Below, piece by piece: positions 1 through 7,459 of a stretch of DNA of 17,761 nt. The notes beneath the pieces were generated by a model that saw nothing but the letters and a program-made list of their open reading frames with translations, did no database searches and had not been told where the DNA came from. The stretch's first letter is position 1. Each line of letters opens with the position of its first letter. This stretch comes from an uncultured Bacilli bacterium (GTDB lineage: Bacteria > Bacillota_I > Bacilli_A > RF39 > UBA660). Both the position numbers and the translations under genes were made by a program. The stretch lies in contig CALVVH010000027.1 of NCBI GenBank assembly GCA_944363805.1, forward strand, positions 1-17,761. Direction: 5' to 3'.

Positions 1-365
1 AAATTATAACAATTGACATTTTTTATGTATGATTTCATTATCGCTTCACACATAGGAAAAGTTAGAGCACTATCTTCTTTTAATATTAGAGTATCAATTT
101 GCTTATTATTTTTTAATAATTCAATAAAAAGAAGAGCAAAAGCATTTTTCTCGATGATTACTATATTAATATTATAATCTTTCGTGAGTTCATCTAAAAA
201 TGCTGTAACTATTTTTTTATTTTCAATAATGTACTCTTCCGAAAAGACTAATTCATCGCAACTAATTACATTCGTATTAAGTAAATTTTTATATTCATTT
301 GATAATTTTACTCTTTCCTTAATAAATAAGGAATTATCCTGGATTTTTATTAATATTTTCTTCAT
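1..365 (-). CDS. Hypothetical protein, 3' end beyond the window
   Basis: An open frame starts at ATG 363-365 on the minus strand and runs off the left edge without a stop, giving about 121 residues (N-terminus MKKILIKIQDNSLFIKERVK). An AGGTG ribosome binding site lies about 7 bases upstream of the start. The protein is soluble-looking, rich in Lys, Asn, Glu and Ile, with alternating hydrophobic stretches (for example NINIVIIEKNAFALLFIELL) that suggest an alpha/beta fold. There is no signal peptide. I do not recognise the family. It is divergent from the surface-protein gene at 494, and the roughly 128 bases between them hold promoters for both directions. The plus-strand frame at 184-387 is its shadow. 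The long open frame, good ribosome binding site and sensible composition support a real gene; the function is unknown. Confidence 0.7.
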   Translation of the reverse strand, partial: MKKILIKIQDNSLFIKERVKLSNEYKNLLNTNVISCDELVFSEEYIIENKKIVTAFLDELTKDYNINIVIIEKNAFALLFIELLKNNKQIDTLILKEDSALTFPMCEAIMKSYIKNVNCYN

Positions 366-436
366 ATTCACACCTATATTACTTTAATATGATAACACAA
401 ATTTACACATTTTAATATAATTTTTAAAAAAATATG

Positions 437-463
437 TTGTTTTTTGTATTTTTATGATATAAT
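437..463 (+). promoter_or_regulatory. Promoter of the surface-protein gene
   Basis: A perfect extended -10, TGATATAAT, lies at 455-463. The -35 is weak (TTGTTT at 437-442, spacer 15). The start of transcription would be near 470, giving a leader of only about 24 bases before GTG 494. Confidence 0.6.
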
Positions 464-493
464 TTAGACATAATAAAGATAGGAGAGATGTGT

Positions 494-1033
494 GTGAAAA
501 AATTATTGAGTATTTTAGTTATAGGTGTAGTAGTATTTTTGCCTTTAACTGCCCATGCAGCTGGTAGAATAACTGGTAGTTGTGAAAAAAGTGAAAGATG
601 TGAAGACGGAACTTGTCAATCAACATGTACAATTCGTGTCGAAGGTAATACTGATGCTTTGACTACCTTCGAAGGAGACTTTGTGTTTACTCCAAGTGGT
701 GGAGCAGAAATTGCTTCTGTAACTCCTGGTGAAGGTTGGACAAATTTAAATGGTACTGATTGGCATATGAGCTTCTTAGCTTCTGGTGAACCAATCTCAG
801 CGTCTGATTTCGTCTTAGCAACTGTAGTTCTAAATGTTAATGAAGACGTAACAGGATGTACTTTACAACTTACCAATCCTTCAGTTGGTACTGAAATCGA
901 AATTGAAATTGACATTACTGAAGAAGTAGAAACCGGCGCAACACTACCACTTACAATTCTTGCTTGTGGCATCGGTGCAGGTGCTGTAATCTACGTTGTA
1001 ACTAAGAAAAACAAGAAATTGTATAAAATTTAG
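494..1033 (+). CDS. Secreted, membrane-anchored cysteine-containing surface protein
   Basis: The best start is GTG 494: AGGAG at 481-485 is 8 bases upstream of it but only 2 bases from the in-frame ATG at 488. The 179-residue product has a classic signal peptide (MKKLLSILVIGVVVFLPLTA, likely cleaved after AHA near residue 22). It then has a cysteine cluster (Cys30, 36, 41, 45), a beta-rich domain of about 100 residues with Cys122 that resembles a cohesin or Ig-like fold, a hydrophobic segment at about 152-170, and a basic tail (KKNKKLYKI). The order VETGA, hydrophobic helix, basic tail resembles a sortase sorting signal, but the proline of LPxTG/NPxTG is missing, so simple membrane anchoring is equally likely. 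It is a single-gene unit between its own promoter and terminator. The fold assignment is inference from strand patterns; the ligand is unknown. Confidence 0.85.
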   Translation: MKKLLSILVIGVVVFLPLTAHAAGRITGSCEKSERCEDGTCQSTCTIRVEGNTDALTTFEGDFVFTPSGGAEIASVTPGEGWTNLNGTDWHMSFLASGEPISASDFVLATVVLNVNEDVTGCTLQLTNPSVGTEIEIEIDITEEVETGATLPLTILACGIGAGAVIYVVTKKNKKLYKI

Positions 1034-1052
1034 AGAAAAAAGCACATTTTTT

Positions 1053-1082
1053 ACAATCTTAGGTTCCTAAGATTGTTTTTTT
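1053..1082 (+). terminator. Terminator of the surface-protein gene
   Basis: A perfect 10-bp stem (ACAATCTTAG / CTAAGATTGT) with a GTTC loop is followed by a run of Ts at 1076-1082. Confidence 0.9.
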
Positions 1083-1083
1083 G

Positions 1084-1092
1084 TGTTACAAT
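1084..1092 (+). promoter_or_regulatory. Extended -10 promoter of lysS
   Basis: TGTTACAAT matches an extended -10. The expected -35 zone falls inside the preceding terminator hairpin and has no good hexamer. Transcription would start near 1099, so the leader would be only about a dozen bases, almost entirely the ribosome binding site. Confidence 0.45.
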
Positions 1093-1110
1093 AAGGACAG
1101 GTGATTGAAA

Positions 1111-2592
1111 ATGCGTGAGTTTACAGAACAAGAGCTAGTTAGAAGAGAAAAACTAGACAAAATTAGAGAATTAGGAATTGACCCCTTTGGTCATAAGTAT
1201 GAAGTAACCGATTTCTCATCGGATATTAAAGAAAAATATAAAGGTAAATCTCATGAAGAATTAGAAAATCTTAATGCAACTGTTAATGTCGCAGGAAGGA
1301 TTATGTTTATTCGGAAGATGGGAAAAGCCAGTTTCTTTTCTATCAAAGATAAACAAGGAAATATTCAAATATACATTTCCATTAATGATGTTGGCGAAGA
1401 AACTTATAATTTATTTAAGAGTGCTGACATCGGTGACATCGTCGGTGTTAAGGGAACTATCATGGTTACCCAAACCGGTGAAATAACTATCAAATGTAAA
1501 GAATATACTCATTTAGTTAAAGCACTAAAGCCTCTTCCTGAGAAATATCATGGTTTGAGTGACGTTGAAGAAAGATTTAGAAGACGTTATGTCGATCTTA
1601 TTATGAATGATAATGCCAGACGTGTAGCATTTGCTCGCCCAAAGATTATTCGTTCTATTCAACATTACCTAGATAGTCGTGGTTATGTTGAAGTGGAAAC
1701 TCCAATATTAGGAACAATCCTTGGAGGAGCTGCCGCAAGACCATTTATAACCCATCATAATGCGCAAAACATCGATATGTATTTGCGTATAGCAACTGAA
1801 CTTCCTCTAAAGCGTTTGCTTGTTGGAGGAATGGATGCCGTTTATGAAATAGGGCGAATCTTTAGAAATGAAGGAATGGACCGTAAACATAATCCAGAAT
1901 TTACAACTATTGAATTATATAAAGCTTTCTCTGATTTGGAAGGAATGATGGATGTAGCTGAAGGAATATTTAGTACTTGTGCTATGGAATTAAACGGTAC
2001 TTATGAAGTAGATTTCCTAGGCCATCATTTAAATCTTGCTCCAGGTTTTCGAAGAGCTCATATGGTCGATTTAATTAAAGAAAAAACTGGAATTGACTTC
2101 TTTAAAATAGATAATTTCGAAGATGCTAAAAAGTTAGCTGAAGAACACCACATTGAAATAGAAGATCACTTTGGTTATGGTCATATTGTCAATGCTTTCT
2201 TTGAAAAATATGTTGAAGATACTATCGTCGACCCAACATTTGTCTATGGTCATCCAATCGAAATTAGCCCTTTAGCTAAGAAAGATCCTAATGACCCAAG
2301 ATTTACTCAAAGATTTGAACTTTTCATTGCTGGAAGTGAATATGCCAATGCCTTTACAGAATTAAATGACCCAATTGATCAATATGAACGTTTTGAATCT
2401 CAACTTAAAGAAAAAGATTTGGGTAACGAAGAAGCTAACGAAATGGATTTAGATTTCGTTGAGGCATTAGAATATGGTATGCCACCAGCTGGTGGTATGG
2501 GTATCGGTATCGACCGGATGGTTATGCTTCTTACTAATAGTGAAACTATTCGTGAAGTAATTTTATTCCCAACCATGAAACCACGTGATTAA
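1111..2592 (+). CDS. lysS: Lysine--tRNA ligase (class II)
   Basis: Charges tRNA-Lys with lysine in the cytoplasm, using ATP. The start is ATG 1111, with AGGTG at 1099-1103 seven bases upstream; the in-frame TTG at 1105 would sit one base from that site and is unlikely. The product has 493 residues, normal for bacterial class II LysRS. An N-terminal OB-fold anticodon-binding domain (about residues 55-140) is followed by the class II catalytic core. The core shows GGAAARPFITHHNA (about 205-218), motif 2 from GRIFRNEGMDRKHNPEF (about 248-264) and motif 3 GMGIGIDR (462-469). The C-terminus (ILFPTMKPRD) is the usual end of the family. It appears monocistronic between its own short-leader promoter and one or two terminators. 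All key motifs are intact and I see nothing odd in the protein. Confidence 0.97.
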   Translation: MREFTEQELVRREKLDKIRELGIDPFGHKYEVTDFSSDIKEKYKGKSHEELENLNATVNVAGRIMFIRKMGKASFFSIKDKQGNIQIYISINDVGEETYNLFKSADIGDIVGVKGTIMVTQTGEITIKCKEYTHLVKALKPLPEKYHGLSDVEERFRRRYVDLIMNDNARRVAFARPKIIRSIQHYLDSRGYVEVETPILGTILGGAAARPFITHHNAQNIDMYLRIATELPLKRLLVGGMDAVYEIGRIFRNEGMDRKHNPEFTTIELYKAFSDLEGMMDVAEGIFSTCAMELNGTYEVDFLGHHLNLAPGFRRAHMVDLIKEKTGIDFFKIDNFEDAKKLAEEHHIEIEDHFGYGHIVNAFFEKYVEDTIVDPTFVYGHPIEISPLAKKDPNDPRFTQRFELFIAGSEYANAFTELNDPIDQYERFESQLKEKDLGNEEANEMDLDFVEALEYGMPPAGGMGIGIDRMVMLLTNSETIREVILFPTMKPRD

Positions 2593-2594
2593 TA

Positions 2595-2619
2595 AAGCTG
2601 AGCTAAATGCTTGGCTTTT
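2595..2619 (+). terminator. Hairpin after lysS
   Basis: AAGCTGAGC pairs with GCTTGGCTT (nine pairs, two of them G-U) around a TAAAT loop, just after the lysS stop. The T run is short, so it is a weak terminator or the first of a tandem pair. Confidence 0.5.
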
Positions 2620-2630
2620 GTTCGTCTTAT

Positions 2631-2661
2631 AGGATTGTAAAAATTGCAATCTTCTTTTTTT
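2631..2661 (+). terminator. Second terminator between lysS and arcA
   Basis: AGGATTG (2631-2637) pairs with CAATCTT (2647-2653), with one G-U pair, and is followed by seven Ts at 2655-2661. Together with the hairpin at 2595 it separates lysS from the arc operon. Confidence 0.6.
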
Positions 2662-2664
2662 GTC

Positions 2665-2679
2665 AACTTTTTTAAAGTT
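2665..2679. promoter_or_regulatory. Palindrome upstream of the arc promoter
   Basis: AACTTT and AAAGTT form a perfect inverted repeat around TTT, centred about 55 bases before the inferred start of arc transcription. The position suits an activator or repressor such as an ArgR/ArcR or Crp/Fnr-type protein, but it does not match the ArgR box consensus well. In AT-rich DNA a 15-base palindrome can also arise by chance. Confidence 0.25.
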
Positions 2680-2711
2680 AATTCCAAAAAGCAACTAAGT
2701 TTCTAAAAATA

Positions 2712-2720
2712 TGGTATAAT
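2712..2720 (+). promoter_or_regulatory. Extended -10 promoter of the arc operon
   Basis: TGGTATAAT is a perfect extended -10. No recognisable -35 lies 16-18 bases upstream, which suggests either extended -10 dependence or activation by an upstream-bound regulator. The transcript would start near 2727, about 16 bases before the arcA ATG. Confidence 0.6.
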
Positions 2721-2742
2721 AAATTAAGATAGAGGAGGATAT

Positions 2743-3984
2743 ATGAGTGTAATTAATGTAACAAGTGAAATTAAACCACTTAAAGAAGTATTGGTCCATC
2801 GGCCAGGAAAGGAACTGTTAAATCTGACTCCAGATACGCTTCAGCGCTTGCTTTTCGATGACATCCCTTACTTAAAGGTTGCTCAAGCAGAACATGACGA
2901 ATTTGTTCAAATCTTACGCGACAATGGAGTTAAAGTTTATTATCTTGAAGATTTAATGGCTGAAACTTTGGACTTTAACCCAGAAATCAAAAAGAAATTT
3001 TTACGTCAATTTATTGCGGAGGCGGGCGTAAATACTCCGAAATATCGGGATTTAGTTTTCGATTATCTGATGAGCATCGAAAATAATAAAGAATTTGTCT
3101 TAAAAACTATGGAAGGTGTCCAAATATATGAATTGGACAGAAACAAAAGAGTAATGGAAAAATCTCTTGTTGACCTAGTTACTGCTGAAACTGACTTTAT
3201 CGTCGATCCACTGCCTAATTTATATTTTACTCGCGACCCATTTGCTAGTGTTGGTAGTGGAATTGTGTTAAATAAGATGTACTCAGTAACCAGAAGCCGG
3301 GAAACGATTTATGCGGAATATATATTCAATTATCATCCTAAATTCCAAGGTAAGGTTGAAAATTATTATGACCGTTATTATGATTGGCATATTGAAGGTG
3401 GAGATGTTTTAAACCTAAATGACCATACTTTAGCCATCGGTATTTCTCAAAGAACTGAGGCTGGAGCTATTGATAAGCTAGCTAAAAATCTATTTAAAAA
3501 TCCTAATTGTAAAATCGATACAGTTTTGGCATTCAATATTCCCGAATCACGAGCATTTATGCATTTAGATACGGTCTTTACCCAAATTGATGTTGATAAA
3601 TTTACATATCATCCAGGTATTATGAAGACTTTACAAGTTTTTGAAATTACTGAAGGTGATGATCCTAATAGTGATGAGGATTTAAATGTTAAAGAAATAA
3701 ATGATTCTTTAGAAAATATTTTGAGTCATTATCTAGAAATTCCAATAACCTTAATTCCTTGTGCTGGTGGAGATGATGTAGCTAGCCAAAGAGAACAATG
3801 GAATGATGGAACAAACACATTGTGTATTGCTCCAGGAGTAGTTGTAGTTTATAACCGTAATAACATAACTAATGATGTTTTAAGAACTTATGGCATCAAA
3901 GTAATCGAAATGGCTAGCGCCGAACTTTCTCGTGGTCGTGGTGGCCCTAGATGTATGAGTATGCCATTATATCGGGAGGACTAA
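2743..3984 (+). CDS. arcA: Arginine deiminase
   Basis: Hydrolyses L-arginine to L-citrulline and ammonia, the first step of the arginine deiminase pathway. ATG 2743 follows AGGAGG at 2733-2738. The 413-residue length is typical. The family's signature motifs are all present: FTRDPF (162-167), HIEGGD (216-221, catalytic Glu218), MHLDTVFT (273-280, catalytic His274) and the C-terminal [10 protein letters not shown] with nucleophile Cys404. It is first in a four-gene operon: arcB begins one base after its stop, and the arcB ribosome binding site (GGGAGG, 3974-3979) lies inside the end of arcA. By family knowledge the pathway gives ATP and acid resistance during arginine fermentation. The enzyme appears intact. 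Confidence 0.97.
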   Translation: MSVINVTSEIKPLKEVLVHRPGKELLNLTPDTLQRLLFDDIPYLKVAQAEHDEFVQILRDNGVKVYYLEDLMAETLDFNPEIKKKFLRQFIAEAGVNTPKYRDLVFDYLMSIENNKEFVLKTMEGVQIYELDRNKRVMEKSLVDLVTAETDFIVDPLPNLYFTRDPFASVGSGIVLNKMYSVTRSRETIYAEYIFNYHPKFQGKVENYYDRYYDWHIEGGDVLNLNDHTLAIGISQRTEAGAIDKLAKNLFKNPNCKIDTVLAFNIPESRAFMHLDTVFTQIDVDKFTYHPGIMKTLQVFEITEGDDPNSDEDLNVKEINDSLENILSHYLEIPITLIPCAGGDDVASQREQWNDGTNTLCIAPGVVVVYNRNNITNDVLRTYGIKVIEMASAELSRGRGGPRCMSMPLYRED

Positions 3985-3985
3985 T

Positions 3986-4984
3986 ATGAATTTAAAGGGA
4001 AGAAGTTTTTTAAAATTATTGGATTATACTACCGAAGAAATTCGTTACTTATTAGATTTAAGCAAAGACCTTAAAAGCAAAAAGAAAAATGGTATTGAAC
4101 ATACTTACTTAAAAGGTAAAAATATCGTTTTACTCTTTGAAAAGACTTCGACAAGGACTAGGTGTGCTTTTGAAGTGGCCGGACATGATTTGGGAATGGG
4201 GGTAACTTATCTCGATCCCGGCAGTTCCCAAATGGGCAAAAAAGAAAGTATCGAAGATACTGCCAAAGTTTTAGGAAGAATGTATGATGGTATCGAATAT
4301 CGCGGATTTGCTCAAAGCAATGTAGAAATTCTTGCAAAGAATGCCGGTGTACCAGTTTGGAATGGCTTAACTACCGAATTTCATCCGACACAAATGCTAG
4401 CTGATTTGTTAACTATTGAAGAAAATTTTGGCCATCTTGCGGGACTTAACTTTGTTTTTTGCGGTGATGGTCGTAACAATGTTGCCAATTCTTTGATGGT
4501 TGCCTGTGCTAAGATGGGCTTAAACTTTACTTTAGCCTCTCCTGAATCTCTACGACCAGACCCTGATTTAGTGGAAATATGTGAAAATATTGCTGAAGGA
4601 AACTCTGCTAAGATAACATTTACTTCTGATATTATGGCGGCTACCAAGAATGCCGATGTCATCTATACTGATGTTTGGGTATCGATGGGAGAACCGGATG
4701 AAGTATGGAATGAAAGAATCAAACTGCTTCGTGATTTTCAAGTAAATAGTAAAGTGATGGCTAATGCCAATCCTAACGCTATATTTTTACATTGTTTACC
4801 ATCGTTTCACGATTTAAAAACTACTATTGGTCAAGATATTTTTGATAAATTTGGTTTAGTAGAAATGGAAGTAACTGATGAAGTATTTCAATCAGAAAAA
4901 TCCAAAGTATTTGATGAAGCTGAAAATAGAATGCATACAATCAAGGCTATAATGTATGCAACGATGAGTGAAAATCATGAGTAA
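3986..4984 (+). CDS. arcB: Ornithine carbamoyltransferase (catabolic)
   Basis: In the arginine deiminase pathway this enzyme converts citrulline and phosphate to ornithine and carbamoyl phosphate. The 332 residues carry the carbamoyl-phosphate site STRTR (55-59), HPTQ (133-136), the ornithine-binding D-x-x-x-SMG pattern (Asp229, Ser233-Met234-Gly235) and HCLP (269-272). The last is followed by Ser where HCLPA is most usual, a mild change next to the active-site Cys270. The gene sits one base after arcA, with its ribosome binding site in the arcA 3' end. Its stop overlaps the arcC start by 8 bases (ATGAGTAA, 4977-4984), so translation is probably coupled. The catabolic rather than biosynthetic role is inferred from the operon. 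Confidence 0.96.
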   Translation: MNLKGRSFLKLLDYTTEEIRYLLDLSKDLKSKKKNGIEHTYLKGKNIVLLFEKTSTRTRCAFEVAGHDLGMGVTYLDPGSSQMGKKESIEDTAKVLGRMYDGIEYRGFAQSNVEILAKNAGVPVWNGLTTEFHPTQMLADLLTIEENFGHLAGLNFVFCGDGRNNVANSLMVACAKMGLNFTLASPESLRPDPDLVEICENIAEGNSAKITFTSDIMAATKNADVIYTDVWVSMGEPDEVWNERIKLLRDFQVNSKVMANANPNAIFLHCLPSFHDLKTTIGQDIFDKFGLVEMEVTDEVFQSEKSKVFDEAENRMHTIKAIMYATMSENHE

Positions 4985-5918
4985 GATTGTAATTGCCCTT
5001 GGCGGTAACGCTTTAGGAAATACCCCGGAAGAACAAATGACTAGATTAGAAAGAGTGGCTAAGATAATAGTTAAATTAATTAAAGAGGGAAATAGAGTAG
5101 TACTAACGCATGGCAATGGTCCCCAAGTTGGTCAAATTGCTTTAGCGATGGAATATTCCCACCAAGGTCAGGCTAATACCCCAGCTATGCCCTTTGCGGA
5201 ATGTGGCAGTATGTCTCAAGGTTATATCGGTTACCAGTTGCAACAAGCCTTACAAGATGAACTTGAAAGGCAAAAAGTAAAAAAAGATTGTGTAACCGTC
5301 ATAACACAAGTACTAGTTGATGCAAATGATGCTGCTTTTGCCAATCCTACTAAACCAATCGGCTCCTTTTATACTAAAGAAGAAGCTGAACGGTTGGCCC
5401 AAGAAAGTGGCTATACATTTGTAAGTGATGCTGGTCGTGGGTATCGGCGAGTTGTACCATCTCCGATGCCAATAGATATTATCGAAAGTCGCGTCATCAA
5501 AAAATTAATCGATTCTGATATCGTGACAATTGCTGTTGGAGGAGGTGGAATTCCTGTAATAAAGAAGAATAAAGATGAATTATTAGAAGGTGTCGATGCC
5601 GTAATCGATAAAGATTTGTCGAGTGCTTTACTTGCCAAATTAATCGATGCCGATATGCTTTTAATTCTAACATCTATTGACAAAGTCTATCTGGATTTTA
5701 ATACTCCAAATCAAAGAGGATTATCCAGCATGACAGTTGCTGAGGCAAAAGAGTATATTGCTGCTGGAGCTTTTGCTAAGGGCAGTATGCTTCCTAAAGT
5801 CGAAGCATGTTTAAACTTTGTGACAGGAAATACGAAAACAGCAATTATTACATCACTAGATGATGCTTCATTAGCTTTAGAAAATAAAGCAGGTACAATT
5901 ATTGTAGGAGGAAATTAA
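4977..5918 (+). CDS. arcC: Carbamate kinase
   Basis: Transfers phosphate from carbamoyl phosphate to ADP, giving ATP, ammonia and CO2; this is the energy-yielding step of the pathway. The start is placed at ATG 4977, overlapping the arcB stop by 8 bases; the upstream GTG at 4968 would overlap more and has no better ribosome binding site. The only site is a weak GAGTG at 4966-4970, so translation is probably coupled to arcB. The product has 313 residues, typical of the family, with IALGGNAL (6-13), HGNGPQVG (45-52), GGGGIPV (188-194) and VIDKDLSS (209-216). The usual MGPKVEA motif reads MLPKVEA (271-277). The fold is complete and the enzyme is probably active. Confidence 0.96.
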   Translation: MSKIVIALGGNALGNTPEEQMTRLERVAKIIVKLIKEGNRVVLTHGNGPQVGQIALAMEYSHQGQANTPAMPFAECGSMSQGYIGYQLQQALQDELERQKVKKDCVTVITQVLVDANDAAFANPTKPIGSFYTKEEAERLAQESGYTFVSDAGRGYRRVVPSPMPIDIIESRVIKKLIDSDIVTIAVGGGGIPVIKKNKDELLEGVDAVIDKDLSSALLAKLIDADMLLILTSIDKVYLDFNTPNQRGLSSMTVAEAKEYIAAGAFAKGSMLPKVEACLNFVTGNTKTAIITSLDDASLALENKAGTIIVGGN

Positions 5919-5920
5919 AA

Positions 5921-7369
5921 ATGGCTAAACGTAAAAAGTTCATGCTATCTGCCTTTTCGATTATCTTTATTTTGATAATTGTTTTGGCAATATTATCACA
6001 TGTCTTGCCGAATGCTGAGTTTGTCGGTGATACTATCATCAATGGTAGTGGTACAGTAGGAGCCCAACTATCTGATGTATTATTATCACCAATCTTAGGA
6101 TTTGCTGATGCTGTTGATGTTTGTATTTTCGTTCTAATTTTAGGTGGTTTCCTAGCCATAATCACTAAAACTGGAGCGCTTGAAACAGGAATTAAGGTTT
6201 TGGTCAAAAAATTAAAAGGAAACGAATTAGTATTAATTCCCATATTGATGCTTATCTTTTCCATCGGGGGTACAACTTATGGAATGCTCGAGGAAACTGT
6301 TGGTTTCTATGTCTTACTAGCTGCCACCATGGTTGCTGCTGGTATGGATACATTAGTAGGTTCAGCAATAGTTTTACTAGGAGCCGGTTCCGGTGTTTTA
6401 GGTTCAACAGTTAATCCTTTTGCTGTAGGAGCAGCAGTAAGTAGCTTACCAGAAGGTGTAACTGCTAATCAAGGATTATTGATTTTTACAGGTTTGTTGT
6501 TATGGATTACTACGTTAGTAATTTCCATCATCTTCGTTATGAATTATGCTAAGAAAGTTCAAGAAGATAAAGGATCAACCTTTCTTTCTCTTCAAGAACA
6601 AAAAGCTATGGAAAAAAAATTCGCTGCTGAAATTGAAGGTGCTAAAGATAAAACTAAAGATGTCAAATTATCTGGTAAACAAAAAATTACTTTAATTCTT
6701 TTAGCTTTAACATTCCTAGTTATGATTGTAGGTTTCATTCCTTGGGGAGACTTTAGTATAACTATCTTCGATAAATTTACAGGTTGGTTAACGGGAACTC
6801 CTCTAGGTGGCTGGTATTTTGCGGAAGCTTCTGTCTGGTTCTTTGTAATGGCTATTGTAATTGGTATTATAAATAGACTTCGTGAAAAAGAAATTGTCGA
6901 TACTTTTATCGATGGAGCAAACGACATGATTGCTGTTATTTTGATAATTGCTGTTGCTAGAGGAGCTAGTGTTTTAATGAGTGTTACTCACCTAGACAAC
7001 TATATTATCTATAATGCTGCCGATTGGCTTTCCAATTTGCCGGAATTAGCTTTCGTACCGCTTAACTATATGTTACATGTAGTATTATCAATACTAGTTC
7101 CATCATCAAGTGGCCTAGCTGTATTATCTACTCCAATCATGGGAGGTCTTGCTAGTACTCTTGGTTATAGTGTTGAAACAACTATTATGACTTTTGTATC
7201 CGCTAATGGGTTAGTTAATTTGATTACTCCAACTTGCGGAGCCATTATGGGAGGCTTAGCTTTAGCCAAAGTCGAATATACTACTTGGTTCAAATGGGCA
7301 TTCAAGATAGTAGTAACTATTGCCATAGTAAATATTTTAGTTTTGGAATTAATTACACTGGTATTCTAA
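5921..7369 (+). CDS. arcD: YfcC-family transporter, probable arginine/ornithine antiporter
   Basis: A polytopic membrane protein of 482 residues with about a dozen hydrophobic segments. It belongs to the YfcC/DcuC-like branch of the ion-transporter superfamily. Recognisable stretches include IGGTTYGMLEETVGFY, GAGSGVLGSTVNPFAVGAA, VPSSSGLAVLSTPIMGG and SANGLVNLITPTCGA, which form the paired re-entrant-loop pattern of this family. It starts two bases after arcC, with AGGAGG (5906-5911) inside the end of arcC, so it is the fourth gene of the arc operon. Proteins of this family in arc operons are annotated as arginine:ornithine antiporters; the substrate here is inferred from context. The gene ends the operon at a terminator. 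Confidence 0.88.
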   Translation: MAKRKKFMLSAFSIIFILIIVLAILSHVLPNAEFVGDTIINGSGTVGAQLSDVLLSPILGFADAVDVCIFVLILGGFLAIITKTGALETGIKVLVKKLKGNELVLIPILMLIFSIGGTTYGMLEETVGFYVLLAATMVAAGMDTLVGSAIVLLGAGSGVLGSTVNPFAVGAAVSSLPEGVTANQGLLIFTGLLLWITTLVISIIFVMNYAKKVQEDKGSTFLSLQEQKAMEKKFAAEIEGAKDKTKDVKLSGKQKITLILLALTFLVMIVGFIPWGDFSITIFDKFTGWLTGTPLGGWYFAEASVWFFVMAIVIGIINRLREKEIVDTFIDGANDMIAVILIIAVARGASVLMSVTHLDNYIIYNAADWLSNLPELAFVPLNYMLHVVLSILVPSSSGLAVLSTPIMGGLASTLGYSVETTIMTFVSANGLVNLITPTCGAIMGGLALAKVEYTTWFKWAFKIVVTIAIVNILVLELITLVF

Positions 7370-7393
7370 GCTAAAAATATTGATAAATTGGTG

Positions 7394-7419
7394 AAAAAAA
7401 GCAATTATTGCTTTTTTTT
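7394..7419 (+). terminator. Terminator of the arc operon
   Basis: A run of As plus GCAA pairs with TTGC plus a run of Ts around a TTA loop (stem up to 11 bp). The T tract runs to 7419, and the A tract means it may also work on the opposite strand. Confidence 0.85.
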
Positions 7420-7431
7420 ATTGAAATAGAG

Positions 7432-7440
7432 TGATATAAT
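7432..7440 (+). promoter_or_regulatory. Extended -10 promoter of the second transporter
   Basis: TGATATAAT is a perfect extended -10, only 12 bases after the arc terminator's T tract. The inferred start of transcription (near 7447) coincides with the ribosome binding site AAGGAGGT (7447-7454), so the leader is about 13 bases. The -35 position falls in the T tract of the terminator. Confidence 0.6.
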
Positions 7441-7459
7441 TTTATCAAGGAGGTAGAGA

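Noticed and set aside
184..387. Plus-strand open frame of 67 codons
   Set aside because: It lies opposite a better-supported minus-strand gene with a ribosome binding site that runs off the left edge.
616..972. Minus-strand open frame of 118 codons opposite the surface-protein gene
   Set aside because: Shadow of a gene with signal peptide, promoter and terminator on the plus strand; no start signals of its own.
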